A stretch of DNA of 64,000 bases from Cichorium intybus (lineage: Eukaryota; Streptophyta; Magnoliopsida; Asterales; Asteraceae). Shown piece after piece: positions 1 to 11,918 of this stretch. The notes beneath the pieces were generated by a model. The model made no database searches. It saw only the letters and a list, made by a program, of their open reading frames with translations, and was not told where the DNA came from. Made by a program: the position numbers and the translations under genes. The number at the start of each line of letters is the position of its first letter. The stretch's first letter is position 1. The stretch spans positions 186,001-250,000 of the forward strand of contig JAKNSD010000055.1 in the NCBI GenBank assembly GCA_023525715.1. The letters are read 5' to 3'.

Positions 1-876
1 GGGTACACGACAAATTGTTAAAAATAACAGAAAAAATATCATTTAAAAATTCAAAATTTAAGGAGTTTCTCATAACCTAGGTACACAAGAAATGTTTAAA
101 ATGATCACAAAGTGTAATTATAGGTAATTTTTGAATTTTACAAAAATTGAAAAATTAAGAATTTTTCATGTACCGGGGTACATGACAAATTGTTAAAAAT
201 AACAGAAAAAATATCATTAAAAATTCAAAATTTAAGGAGTTTCTCATGAACCCAGGTTCACCATAAATGTTTAAAATGATCACAAAGTGTAATTATAGGT
301 AATTTTTGAATTTTACAAAAATTCAAAAATTAAGAATTTTTCATGTACCGGGGTACACGACAAATTGTTAAAAATAACAGAAAAAATATCATTAAAAATT
401 CAAAATTTAAGGAGTTTCTCATGAACCCAGGTACACCAGAAATGTTTAAAATGATCACAAAGTGTAATTATAGGTAATTTTTGAATTTTAGAAAAATTGA
501 AAAATTAAGAATTTTTCATCTACCGGGGTACACGACAAATTGTTAAAAATAACAGAAAAAATATCATTAAAAATTCAAAATTTAATGAGTTTATCATGAA
601 CCCAGGTACACCATAAATGTTTAAAATGATCACAAAGTGTAATTATAGGTAATTTTTGAATTTTACAAAAATTGAAAAATTAAGAATTTTTCATGTACCG
701 GGGTACACGACAAATTGTTAAAAATAACAGAAAAAATATCATTAAAAAATTCAAAATTTAAGGAGTTTCTCATGAACCTAGGTACACCAGAAATGTTTAA
801 AATGATCGCAAAGTGTAATTATAGGTAATTTTTGACTTTTACAAAAATTAAAAAATTAAGAATTTTTCATGTACCG

Positions 877-1052
877 GGGTACACGACAAATTGTTAAAAA
901 TAACAGAAAAAATATCATTAAAAAATTCAAAATTTAAGGAGTTTCTCATGAACCTAGGTACACCAGAAATGTTTAAAATGATCACAAAGTGTAATTATAG
1001 GTAATTTTTGAATTTTACAAAAATTCAAAAATTAAGAATTTTTCATGTACCG
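877..1052 (+). repeat. Representative monomer (F type, 176 bp)
   Basis: This copy is close to the consensus and serves as the reference. In order it holds: the GGGTACACGAC head (1-11); a small dyad TGTTA-AAAA-TAACA (16-29); an A-rich stretch (30-49); the first half-unit core TTCAAAATTTAAGGAG (50-65); the central ACCTAGGT palindrome (76-83, AvrII site); a TGATCA BclI site (103-108); a 33-bp dyad (126-158); a second core TTCAAAAATTAAGAAT (148-163); and the junction TTTTTCATGTACCG (164-176). Its only CpGs are in ACACGAC and ACCGGGG. Other monomers differ by point changes and 1-2-bp indels that define HOR positions. Confidence 0.95.
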
Positions 1053-1077
1053 GGGTACACGACAAATTGTTAAAAAT
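926..1077 (+). repeat. Half-monomer internal duplication
   Basis: The 54 bp at 926-979 (starting TTCAAAATTTAAGGAG and running through CATGAACCTAGGTACACC) align with the 54 bp at 1024-1077 (starting TTCAAAAATTAAGAAT and running through CATGTACCGGGGTACACG). I count about 44 identities in 55 columns with two 1-bp gaps. Corresponding landmarks are about 98 bp apart inside the monomer and 78 bp apart across the junction, so the present monomer looks like an unequal ancient dimer. Low sequence complexity inflates part of the match, but the GC-bearing CATG.ACC..GGTACAC segment is not simple AT sequence. Confidence 0.75.
1002..1034. repeat. 33-bp dyad: 15-bp perfect inverted repeat, 3-nt spacer
   Basis: TAATTTTTGAATTTT (1002-1016) is followed by ACA and then its exact reverse complement AAAATTCAAAAATTA (1020-1034). 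The same perfect dyad occurs at 300-332 and in many other monomers carrying ATTC in the right arm. Monomers with ATTG in the right arm, GACTTTT in the left arm, or AGGTAAATTTTG (P type) carry one mismatch. The element lies at a constant place in the monomer and could extrude as a hairpin or cruciform. Whether it does, and whether any protein reads it, cannot be seen from sequence. Confidence 0.9.
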
Positions 1078-1753
1078 AACAGAAAAAATATCATTAAAAA
1101 ATTCAAAATTTAAGGAGTTTCTCATGAACCTAGGTACACCAGAAATGTTTAAAATGATCGCAAAGTGTAATTATAGGTAATTTTTGACTTTTACAAAAAT
1201 GAAAAAATTAAGAATTTTTCATGTACCGGGGTACACGACAAATTGTTAAAAATAACAGAAAAAATATCATTAAAAAATTCAAAATTTAAGGAGTTTCTCA
1301 TGAACCTAGGTACACCAGAAATGTTTAAAATGATCACAAAGTGTAATTATAGGTAATTTTTGAATTTTACAAAAACTCAAAAATTAAGAATTTTTCATGT
1401 ACCGGGGTACACGACAAATTGTTAAAAATAACAGAAAAAATATCATTAAATATTCAAAATTTAAGGAGTTTCTCATGAACCCAGGTACACCATAAATGTT
1501 TAAAATAATCAAAAGTGTAATTATAGGTAATTTTTGAATTTTACAAAAATTGAAAAATTAAGAATTTTTCATGTACCGGGGTACACGACAAATTGTTAAA
1601 AATAACAGAAAAATATCATTAAAAAATTCAAAATTTAAGGAGTTTCTCATGAACCCAGGTACACCAGAAATGGTTAAAATGATCACAAAGTGTAATTATA
1701 GGTAATTTTTGAATTTTACAAAAATTCAAAAATTAAGAATTTTTCATGTACCG

Positions 1754-3155
1754 GGGTACACGACAAATTGTTAAAAATAACAGAAAAAATATCATTTAAA
1801 AATTCAAAATTTAAGGAGTTTCTCATAACCTAGGTACACAAGAAATGTTTAAAATGATCACAAAGTGTAATTATAGGTAATTTTTGAATTTTACAAAAAT
1901 TGAAAAATTAAGAATTTTTCATGTACCGGGGTACATGACAAATTGTTAAAAATAACAGAAAAAATATCATTAAAAATTCAAAATTTAAGGAGTTTCTCAT
2001 GAACCCAGGTTCACCATAAATGTTTAAAATGATCACAAAGTGTAATTATAGGTAATTTTTGAATTTTACAAAAATTCAAAAATTAAGAATTTTTCATGTA
2101 CCGGGGTACACGACAAATTGTTAAAAATAACAGAAAAAATATCATTAAAAATTCAAAATTTAAGGAGTTTCTCATGAACCCAGGTACACCAGAAATGTTT
2201 AAAATGATCACAAAGTGTAATTATAGGTAATTTTTGAATTTTAGAAAAATTGAAAAATTAAGAATTTTTCATCTACCGGGATACACGACAAATTGTTAAA
2301 AATAACAGAAAAAATATCATTAAAAATTCAAAATTTAATGAGTTTCTCATGAACCCAGGTACACCATAAATGTTTAAAATGATCACAAAGTGTAATTATA
2401 GGTAATTTTTGAATTTTACAAAAATTGAAAAATTAAGAATTTTTCATGTACCGGGGTACACGACAAATTGTTAAAAATAACAGAAAAAATATCATTAAAA
2501 AATTCAAAATTTAAGGAGTTTCTCATGAACCTAGGTACACCAGAAATGTTTAAAATGATCGCAAAGTGTAATTATAGGTAATTTTTGACTTTTTCAAAAA
2601 TTCAAAAATTAAGAATTTTTCATGTACCGGGGTACACGACAAATTGTTAAAAATAACAGAAAAAATATCATTAAAAAATTCAAAATTTAAGGAGTTTCTC
2701 ATGAACCTAGGTACACCAGAAATGTTTAAAATGATCACAAAGTGTAATTATAGGTAATTTTTGAATTTTACAAAAATTCAAAAATTAAGAATTTTTCATG
2801 TACCGGGGTACACGACAAATTGTTAAAAATAACAGAAAAAATATCATTAAATATTCAAAATTTAAGGAGTTTCTCATGAACCCAGGTACACCATAAATGT
2901 TTAAAATAATCAAAAGTGTAATTATAGGTAATTTTTGAATTTTACAAAAATTGAAAAATTCAGAATTTTTCATGTACCGGGGTACACGACAAATTGTTAA
3001 AAATAACTGAAAAAATATCATTAAAAAATTCAAAATTTAAGGAGTTTCTCATGAACCCAGGTACACCAGAAATGGTTAAAATGATCACAAAGTGTAATTA
3101 TAGGTAATTTTTGAATTTTACAAAAATTCAAAAATTAATAATTTTTCATGTACCG
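1754..3155 (+). repeat. Derived HOR unit, 8 monomers
   Basis: This is a second copy of the 1-1753 unit: O, P/B hybrid, C, D, E, F, G, K in 1402 bp. The opening monomer shares the rare variant cataacctaggtacacaag with position 1. The E monomer here has gactttttc, and the last K ends attaataat and leads into an L monomer, rejoining the canonical order. Confidence 0.85.
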
Positions 3156-3855
3156 GGGTACACGACAAATTGGTAAAAATAACAGAAAAAATATCATTAA
3201 TAATTCAAAATTTAAGGAGTTTCTCATAACCTAGGTACACCAGAAATGTTTAAAATGATCACAAAGTGTAATTATAGGTAATTTTTGAATTTTACAAAAA
3301 TTGAAAAATTAAGAATTTTTCATGTACCGGGTTACACGACAAATTGTTAAAAATAACAGAAAAATATCATTAAAAAATTCAAAATTTAAGGAGTTTCTCA
3401 TGGACCCAGGTACACCATAAATGTTTAAAATGATCACAAAGTGTAATTATAGGTAATTTTTGAATTTTACAAAAATTCAAAAATTAAGAATTTTTCATGT
3501 ACCGGGGTACACGACAAATTGTTAAAAATAACAGAAAAAATATCAATAAAAAATTCAAAATTTAAGGAGTTTCTCAAGAACCCAGGTACACCAGAAATGG
3601 TTAAAATGATCACAAAGTGTATTTATAGGTAATTTTTGAATTTTACAAAAATTCAAAAATTAAGAATTTTTCATGTACCGGGGTACACGACAAATTGTTA
3701 AAAATAACAGAAAAAATATCAATAAAAAATTCAAAATTTAAGGAGTTTCTCATAACCTAGGTACACCAGAAATGTTTAAAATGATCACAAAGTGTAATTA
3801 TAGGTAATTTTTGAATTTTACAAAGATTGAAAAATTAAGAATTTTTCATGTACCG
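3156..3855 (+). repeat. HOR fragment L-M-N-O
   Basis: Four monomers: L (attggtaaaa, attaataattc, cataacctagg), M (gggttacac), N (atcaataaaaaattc, ctcaagaaccc) and O (cataacctagg). They are the last quarter of the canonical HOR and lead directly into the P monomer at 3856. M here has a private catggacccagg change. Confidence 0.85.
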
Positions 3856-6800
3856 GGGTACATGACAAATTGTTAAAAATAACAGAAAAAATATCATTAA
3901 AAAATTCAAAATATAAGGAGTTTCTCATGAACCCAGGTACACCAGAAATGGTTAAAATGATCGCAAAGTGTAATTATAGGTAAATTTTGAATTTTACAAA
4001 AATTCAAAAATTAAGAATTTTTCATGTACCGGGGTACACGACAAATTGTTAAAAATAACAGAAAAAATATCATTAAAAATTCAAAATTTAAGGAGTTTCT
4101 CATGAACCCAGGTTCACCAGAAATGTTTAAAATGATCACAAAGTGTAATTATAGGTAATTTTTGAATTTTATAAAAATTCAAAAATTAAGAATTTTTCAT
4201 GTACCGGGGTACACGACAAATTGTTAAAAATAACAGAAAAAATATCATTAAAAATTCAAAATTTAAGGAGTTTCTCATGAACCCAGGTACACCAGAAATG
4301 TTTAAAATGATCACAAAGTGTAATTATAGGTAATTTTTGAATTTTACAAAAATTGAAAAATTAAGAATTTTTCATCTACCGGGGTACACGACAAATTGGT
4401 AAAAATAACAGAAAAAATATCATAAAAAATTCAAAATTTAAGGAGTTTCTCATGAACCCAGGTACACCATAAATGTTTAAAATGATCACAAAGTGTAATT
4501 ATAGGTAATTTTTGAATTTTAAAAAAATTGAAAAATTAAGAATTTTTCATGTACCGGGGTACACGACAAATTGTTAAAAATAACAGAAAAAATATCATTA
4601 AAAAATTCAAAATTTAAGGAGTTTCTCATGAACCTAGGTACACCAGAAATGTTTAAAATGATCACAAAGTGTAATTATAGGTAATTTTTGACTTTTACAA
4701 AAATTCAAAAATTAAGAATTTTTCATGTACCGGGGTACACGACAAATTGTTAAAAATAACAGAAAAAATATCATTAAAAAATTCAAAATTTAAGGAGTTT
4801 CTCATGAACCTAGGTACACCAGAAATGTTTAAAATGATCACAAAGTGTAATTATAGGTAATTTTTGAATTTTACAAAAATTCAAAAATTAAGAATTTTTC
4901 ATGTACCGGGGTACACGACAAATTGTTAAAAATAACAGAAAAAATATCATTAAATATTCAAAATTTAAGGAGTTTCTCATGAACCCAGGTACACCATAAA
5001 TATTTAAAATAATCAAAAGTGTAATTATAGGTAATTTTTGAATTTTACAAAAATTGAAAAATTAAGAATTTTTCATGTACCGGGGTACACGACAAATTGT
5101 TAAAAATAACAGAAAAAATTTCATTAAAAAATTCAAAATTTAAGGAGTTTCTCATGAACCTAGGTACACTATAAATGTTTAAAATGATCACAAAGTGTAA
5201 TTATAGGTAATTTTTGAATTTTACAAAAATTGAAAAATTAAGAATTTTTCATGTACCGGGGTACACGACAAATTGTTAAAAATAACAGAAAAAATATCAT
5301 TAAAAAATTCAAAATTTAAGGAGTTTCTCAAGAACCCAGGTACACCAGAAATGTTTAAAATGATCACAAAGTGTAATTATAGGTAATTTTTGACTTTTTC
5401 AAAAATTCAAAAATTAAGAATTTTTCATGTACCGGGGTACACGACAAATTGTTAAAAATAACAGAAAAAATATCATTAAAAAATTCAAAATTTAAGGAGT
5501 TTCTCATGAACCTAGGTACACCAGAAATGTTTAAAATGATCACAAAGTGTAATTATAGGTAATTTTTGAATTTTACAAAAATTCAAAAATTAAGAATTTT
5601 TCATGTACCGGGGTACACGACAAATTGTTAAAAATAACAGAAAAATATTATTAAATATTCAAAATTTAAGGAGTTTCTCATGAACCCAGGTACACCATAA
5701 ATGTTTAAAATAATCAAAAGTGTAATTATAGGTAATTTTTGAATTTTACAAAAATTGAAAAATTAAGAATTTTTCATGTACCGGGGTACACGACAAATTG
5801 TTAAAAATAACAGAAAAAATATCATTAAAAAATTCAAAATTTAAGGAGTTTCTCATGAACCTAGGTACACCAGAAATGTTTAAAATGATCACAAAGTGTA
5901 ATTATAGGTAATTTTTGAATTTTACAAAAATTCAAAAATTAAGAATTTTTCATGTACCGGGGTACACGGCAAATTGTTAAAAATAACAGAAAAATATTAT
6001 TAAATATTCAAAATTTAAGGAGTTTCTCATGAACCCAGGTACACCATAAATGTTTAAAATAATCAAAAGTGTAATTATAGGTAATTTTTGAATTTTACAA
6101 AAATTGAAAAATTAAGAATTTTTCATGTACCGGGGTACACGACAAATTGTTAAAAATAACAGAAAAAATATCATTAAAAAATTCAAAATTTAAGGAGTTT
6201 CTCATGAACCCAGGTACACCAGAAATGGTTAAAATGATCACAAAGTGTAATTATAGGTAATTTTTGAATTTTACAAAAATTCAAAAATTAATAATTTTTC
6301 ATGTACCGGGGTACACGACAAATTGGTAAAAATAACAGAAAAAATATCATTAATAATTCAAAATTTAAGGAGTTTCTCATAACCTAGGTACACCAGAAAT
6401 GTTTAAAATGATCACAAAGTGTAATTATAGGTAATTTTTGAATTTTACAGAAATTGAAAAATTAAGAATTTTTCATGTACCGGGTTACACGACAAATTGT
6501 TAAAAATAACAGAAAAATATCATTAAAAAATTCAAAATTTAAGGAGTTTCTCATGAACCCAGGTACACCTTAAATGTTTAAAATGATCACAAAGTGTAAT
6601 TATAGGTAATTTTTGAATTTTAAAAAAATTCAAAAATTATGAATTTTTCATGTACCGGGGTACACGACAAATTGTTAAAAATAACAGAAAAAATATCAAT
6701 AAAAAATTCAAAATTTAAGGAGTTTCTCAAGAACCCAGGTACACCAGAAATGGTTAAAATGATCACAAAGTGTAATTATAGGTAATTTTTGAATTTTACA

Positions 6801-7008
6801 AAAATTCAAAAATTAAGAATTTTTCATGTACCGGGGTACACGACAAATTGTTAAAAATAACAGAAAAAATATCAATAAAAAATTCAAAATTTAAGGAGTT
6901 TCTCAAAACCTAGGTACACCAGAAATGTTTAAAATGATCACAAAGTGTAATTATAGGTAATTTTTGAATTTTACAAAAATTGAAAAATTAAGAAATTTTC
7001 ATGTACCG
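3856..7008 (+). repeat. Canonical HOR copy with one extra dimer (18 monomers)
   Basis: Order P-B-C-D-E-F-G-H-I-F-J-F-J-K-L-M-N-O in 3153 bp. It equals the 16-mer plus an additional F-J pair. P-specific gtacatgac opens this copy (3856) and the next (7009), which fixes the period. Private changes include agaaattttcatg near the end of the O monomer and cataaaaaattc in D. Confidence 0.9.
5435..6132 (+). repeat. Tandem F-J dimer duplication (2 x 349 bp)
   Basis: Starts at 5435, 5784 and 6133 give two copies of exactly 349 bp. Each has an F monomer followed by a J monomer sharing the one-A-short aacagaaaaatattatt. The only difference I noticed is acacggc near 5966. The pair is single in the HOR copy at 7009-9812, so this looks like a recent event. 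Confidence 0.88.
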
Positions 7009-9812
7009 GGGTACATGACAAATTGTTAAAAATAACAGAAAAAATATCATTAAAAAATTCAAAATATAAGGAGTTTCTCATGAACCCAGGTACACCAGAA
7101 ATGGTTAAAATGATCGCAAAGTGTAATTATAGGTAAATTTTGAATTTTACAAAAATTCAAAAATTAAGAATTTTTCATGTACCGGGGTACACGACAAATT
7201 GTTAAAAATAAAAGAAAAAATATCATTAAAAATTCAAAATTTAAGGAGTTTCTCATGAACCCAGGTTCACCAGAAATGTTTAAAATGATCACAAAGTGTA
7301 ATTATAGGTAATTTTTGAATTTTATAAAAATTCAAAAATTAAGAATTTTTCATGTACCGGGGTACACGACAAATTGTTAAAAATAACAGAAAAAATATCA
7401 TTAAAAATTCAAAATTTAAGGAGTTTCTCATGAACCCAGGTACACCAGAAATGTTTAAAATGATCACAAAGTGTAATTATAGGTAATTTTTGAATTTTAC
7501 AAAAATTGAAAAATTAAGAATTTTTCATCTACCGGGGTACACGACAAATTGGTAAAAATAACAGAAAAAATATCATTAAAAATTCAAAATTTAAGGAGTT
7601 TCTCATGAACCCAGGTACACCATAAATGTTTAAAATGATCACAAAGTGTAATTATAGGTAATTTTTGAATTTTACAAAAATTGAAAAATTAAGAATTTTT
7701 CATGTACCGGGGTACACGACAAATTGTTAAAAATAACTGAAAAAATATCATTAAAAAATTCAAAATTTAAGGAGTTTCTCATGAACCTAGGTACACCAGA
7801 AATGTTTAAAATGATCACAAAGTGTAATTATAGGTAATTTTTGACTTTTACAAAAATTCAAAAATTAAGAATTTTTCATGTACCGAGGTACACGACAAAT
7901 TGTTAAAAATAACAGAAAAAATATCATTAATAAATTCAAAATTTAAGGAGTTTCTCATGAACCTAGGTACACCAGAAATGTTTAAAATGATCACAAAGTG
8001 TAATTATAGGTAATTTTTGAATTTTACAAAAATTCAAAAATTTAGAATTTTTCATGTACCGGGGTACACGACAAATTGTTAAAAATAACAGAAAAAATAT
8101 CATTAAATATTCAAAATTTAAGGAGTTTCTCATGAACCCAGGTACACCATAAATATTTAAAATAATCAAAAGTGTAATTATAGGTAATTTTTGAATTTTA
8201 CAAAAATTGAAAAATTAAGAATTTTTCATGTACCGGGGTACACGACAAATTGTTAAAAATAACAGAAAAAATTTCATTAAAAATTCAAAATTTAAGGAGT
8301 TTCTCATGAACCTAGGTACACTATAAATGTTTAAAATGATCACAAAGTGTAATTATAGGTAATTTTTGAATTTTACAAAAATTGAAAAATTAAGAATTTT
8401 TCATGTACCGGGGTACACAACAAATTGTTAAAAATAACAGAAAAAATATCATTAAAAAATTCAAAATTTAAGGAGTTTCTCATGAACCTAGGTACACCAG
8501 AAATGTTTAAAATGATCACAAAGTGTAATTATAGGTAATTTTTGACTTTTTCAAAAATTCAAAAATTAAGAATTTTTCATGTACCGGGGTACACGACAAA
8601 TTGTTAAAAATAACAGAAAAAATATCATTAAAAAATTCAAAATTTAAGGAGTTTCTCATGAACTTAGGTACACTAGAAATGTTTAAAATGATCACAAAGT
8701 GTAATTATAGGTAATTTTTGAATTTTACAAAAATTCAAAAATTAAGAATTTTTCATGTACCGGGGTACACGACAAATTGTTAAAAATAACAGAAAAAATA
8801 TTATTAAATATTCAAAATTTAAGGAGTTTCTCATGAACCCAGGTACACCATAAATGTTTAAAATAATCAAAAGTGTAATTATAGGTAATTTTTGAATTTT
8901 ACAAAAATTGAAAAATTAAGAATTTTTCATGTACCGGGCTACACGACAAATTGTTAAAAATAACAGAAAAAATATCATTAAAAAATTCAAAATTTAAGGA
9001 GTTTCTCATGAACCCAGGTACACCAGAAATGGTTAAAATGATCACAAAGTGTAATTATAGGTAATTTTTGAATTTTACAAAAATTCAAAAATTAATAATT
9101 TTTCATGTACCGGGGTACACGACAAATTGGTAAAAATAACAGAAAAAATATCATTAATAATTCAAAATTTAAGGAGTTTCTCATAACCTAGGTACACCAG
9201 AAATGTTTAAAATGATCACAAAGTGTAATTATAGGTAATTTTTGAATTTTACAAAAATTGAAAAATTAAGAATTTTTCATGTACCGGGTTACACGACAAA
9301 TTGTTAAAAATAACAGAAAAATATCATTAAAAAATTCAAAATTTAAGGAGTTTCTCATGAACCCAGGTACACCAGAAATGTTTAAAATGATCACAAAGTG
9401 TAATTATAGGTAATTTTTGAATTTTACAAAAATTCAAAAATTAAGAATTTTTCATGTACCGGGGTACACGACAAATTGTTAAAAATAACAGAAAAAATAT
9501 CAATAAAAAATTCAAAATTTAAGGAGTTTCTCAGTAACCCAGGTACACCAGAAATGGTTAAAATGATCACAAAGTGTAATTATAGGTAATTTTTGAATTT
9601 TACAAAAATTCAAAAATTAAGAATTTTTCATGTACCGGGGTACACGACAAATTGTTAAAAATAACAGAAAAAATAACAATAAAAAATTCAAAATTTAAGG
9701 AGTTTCTCATAACCTAGGTACACCAGAAATGTTTAAAATGATCACAAAGTGTAATTATAGGTTGTTTTTGAATTTTACAAAAATTGAAAAATTAAGAATT
9801 TTTCATGTACCG
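7009..9812 (+). repeat. Complete canonical 16-monomer HOR (2804 bp)
   Basis: Order P-B-C-D-E-F-G-H-I-F-J-K-L-M-N-O, bounded by P monomers with gtacatgac at 7009 and 9813. Type-specific variants appear in the same order at 47562-50366 (2805 bp) and 54220-57023 (2804 bp), which identifies the unit. Private changes include acttaggtacactag in the second F and gggctacac in K. Confidence 0.92.
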
Positions 9813-11918
9813 GGGTACATGACAAATTGTTAAAAATAACAGAAAAAATATCATTAAAAAATTCAAAATTTAAGGAGTTTCTCATGAACCCAGGTACACC
9901 AGAAATGGTTAAAATGATCGCAAAGTGTAATTATAGGTAAATTTTGAATTTTACAAAAATTCCAAAATTAAGAATTTTTCATGTACCGGGGTACACGACA
10001 AATTGTTAAAAATAACAGAAAAAATATCATTAAATATTCAAAATTGAAGGAGTTTCTCATGAACCCAGGTTCACCAGAAATGTTGAAAATGATCACAAAG
10101 TGTAATTATAGGTAATTTTTGAATTTTACAAAAATTGAAAAATTAAGAATTTTTCATGTACCGGGGTACACGACAAATTGTTAAAAATAACAGAAAAAAT
10201 TTCATTAAAAATTCAAAATTTAAGGAGTTTCTCATGAACCCAGGTACACCAGAAATGTTTAAAATGATCACAAAGTGTAATTATAGGTAATTTTTGAATT
10301 TTACAAAAATTGAAAAATTAAGAATTTTTCATCTACCGGGGTACACGACAAATTGTTAATAATAACAAAAAAAATATCATTAAAAATTTAAAATTTAAGG
10401 AGTTTCTCATGAACCCAGGTACACCATAAATGTTTAAAATGATCACACAGTGTAATTATAGGTAATTTTTGAATTTTACAAAAATTGAAAAATTAAGAAT
10501 TTTTCATGTACCGGCGTACACGACAAATTGTTAAAAATAACAGAAAAAATATCATTAAAAAATTCAAAATTTAAGGAGTTTCTCATGAAGCTAGGTACAC
10601 CAGAAATGCTTAAAATGATCACAAAGTGTAATTATAGGTAATTTTAGAATTTTACAAAAATTGAAAAATTAAGAATTTTTCATGTACCGGGGTACACGAC
10701 AAATTGTTAAAAATAACAGAAAAAATATCATTAAAAAATTCAAAATTTAAGGAGTTTCTCATGAACCTAGGTACACCAGAAATGTTTAAAATGATCAGAA
10801 AGTGTAATTATAGGTAATTTTTGACTTTTACAAAAATTCAAAAATTAAGAATTTTTCATGTACCGGGGTACACGACAAATTGTTAAAAATAACAGAAAAA
10901 ATATCATTAAAAAATTCAAAATTTAAGGAGTTTCTCATGAACCCAGGTACACCAGAAATGGTTAAAATGATCACAAAGTGTAATTATAGGTAAATTTTGA
11001 ATTTTACAAAAATTCAAAAATTAAGAATTTTTCATGTACCGGGGTACACGACAAATTGTTAAAAATAACAGAAAAAATATCATTAAAAATTCAAAATTTA
11101 AGGAGTTTCTCATGAACCCAGGTTCACCAGAAATGTTGAAAATGATCACAAAGTGTAATTATAGGTAATTTTTGAATTTTACAAAAATTGAAAAATTAAG
11201 AATTTTTCATGTACCGGGGTACACGACAAATTGTTAAAAATAACAGAAAAAATATCATTAAAAATTCAAAATTTAAGGAGTTTCTCATGAACCCAGGTAC
11301 ACCAGAAATGTTTAAAATGATCACAAAGTGTAATTATAGGTAATTTTTGAATTTTACAAAAATTGAAAAATTAAGAATTTTTCATCTACCGGGGTACACG
11401 ACAAATTGTTAATAATAACAAAAAAAATATCATTAAAAATTTAAAATTTAAGGAGTTTCTCATGAACCCATGTACACCATAAATGTTTAAAATGATCACA
11501 CAGTGTAATTATAGGTAATTTTTGAATTTTACAAAAATTGAAAAATTAAGAATTTTTCATGTACCGGGGTACACGACAAATTGTTAAAAATAACAGAAAA
11601 AATATCATTAAAAAATTCAAAATTTAAGGAGTTTCTCATGAAGCTAGGTACACCAGAAATGCTTAAAATGATCACAAAGTGTAATTATAGGTAATTTTAG
11701 AATTTTACAAAAATTGAAAAATTAAGAATTTTTCATGTACCGGGGTACACGACAAATTGTTAAAAATAACAGAAAAAATATCATTAAAAAATTCAAAATT
11801 TAAGGAGTTTCTCATGAACCTAGGTACACCAGAAATGTTTAAAATGATCAGAAAGTGTAATTATAGGTAATTTTTGACTTTTACAAAAATTCAAAAATTA
11901 AGAATTTTTCATGTACCG
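9813..11918 (+). repeat. 6-monomer unit P-B-C-D-R-E in two copies (2 x 1053 bp)
   Basis: Starts at 9813, 10866 and 11919 give two 1053-bp units. Both contain R (gaagctaggtacaccagaaatgctt with aattttagaatttt), D with attgttaataataacaaaa, and E with gatcagaaag. The second copy lacks gtacatgac and has gatcac in P, so its first monomer is partly K-like. R and gatcag are not part of the 16-mer, so this is a sister HOR. Confidence 0.87.

Larger units (their letters stand above)
701..1404 (+). repeat. Tandem E-F dimer duplication (2 x 352 bp)
   Basis: Monomers 701-1052 and 1053-1404 repeat the same pair: first gatcgcaaag with gacttttac, then gatcacaaag with gaattttac. The copies differ only by a few bases, for example acaaaaatta versus acaaaaatga and aaattc versus aactc. 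The matching dimer is single in the next HOR copy (2454-2805). Confidence 0.88.
1..1753 (+). repeat. Derived HOR unit, 10 monomers
   Basis: Monomer order is O, a P/B hybrid (opening gtacatgac but carrying ggttcaccataaatg), C, D, E, F, E, F, G, K. The E-F dimer is present twice. The unit recurs at 1754-3155 without the extra dimer. Compared with the canonical 16-mer, the P/B fusion and the G-to-K jump look like unequal-crossover deletions. Confidence 0.85.

Noticed and set aside
937..1007. AAGGAG followed 7 nt later by ATG and an 18-codon frame (MNLGTPEMFKMITKCNYR) in each F-type monomer, resembling a bacterial ribosome site and leader peptide
   Set aside because: The frame is not maintained: L and O monomers lose the ATG (cataacc), and D, M and G types read cca-taa within seven codons. 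The context is a eukaryotic-type satellite with no other bacterial feature, so the resemblance is chance amplified by repetition.
1041..1058. CENP-B box-like motif at TTTTTCATGTACCGGGG
   Set aside because: The mammalian box needs TTCG, then A and CGGG at fixed spacing. Here TTCA replaces TTCG and CGGG lies too close by two bases, so the match is only superficial. The rare TTCG variants near 15760 and 18574 also lack the spacing.
2550..3033. Minus-strand open frames of 62 and 82 codons, with similar ones at 7963-8169, 12144-12377, 29573-29806, 49218-49424, 51293-51526, 51819-52052, 53044-53277 and 55875-56081
   Set aside because: All are translations of the same satellite and exist only where HOR variants and indels happen to remove stops. 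They span monomer junctions, share no recognisable domain, and closely related monomers break the frame. Their repetition reflects the DNA repeat, not protein conservation.
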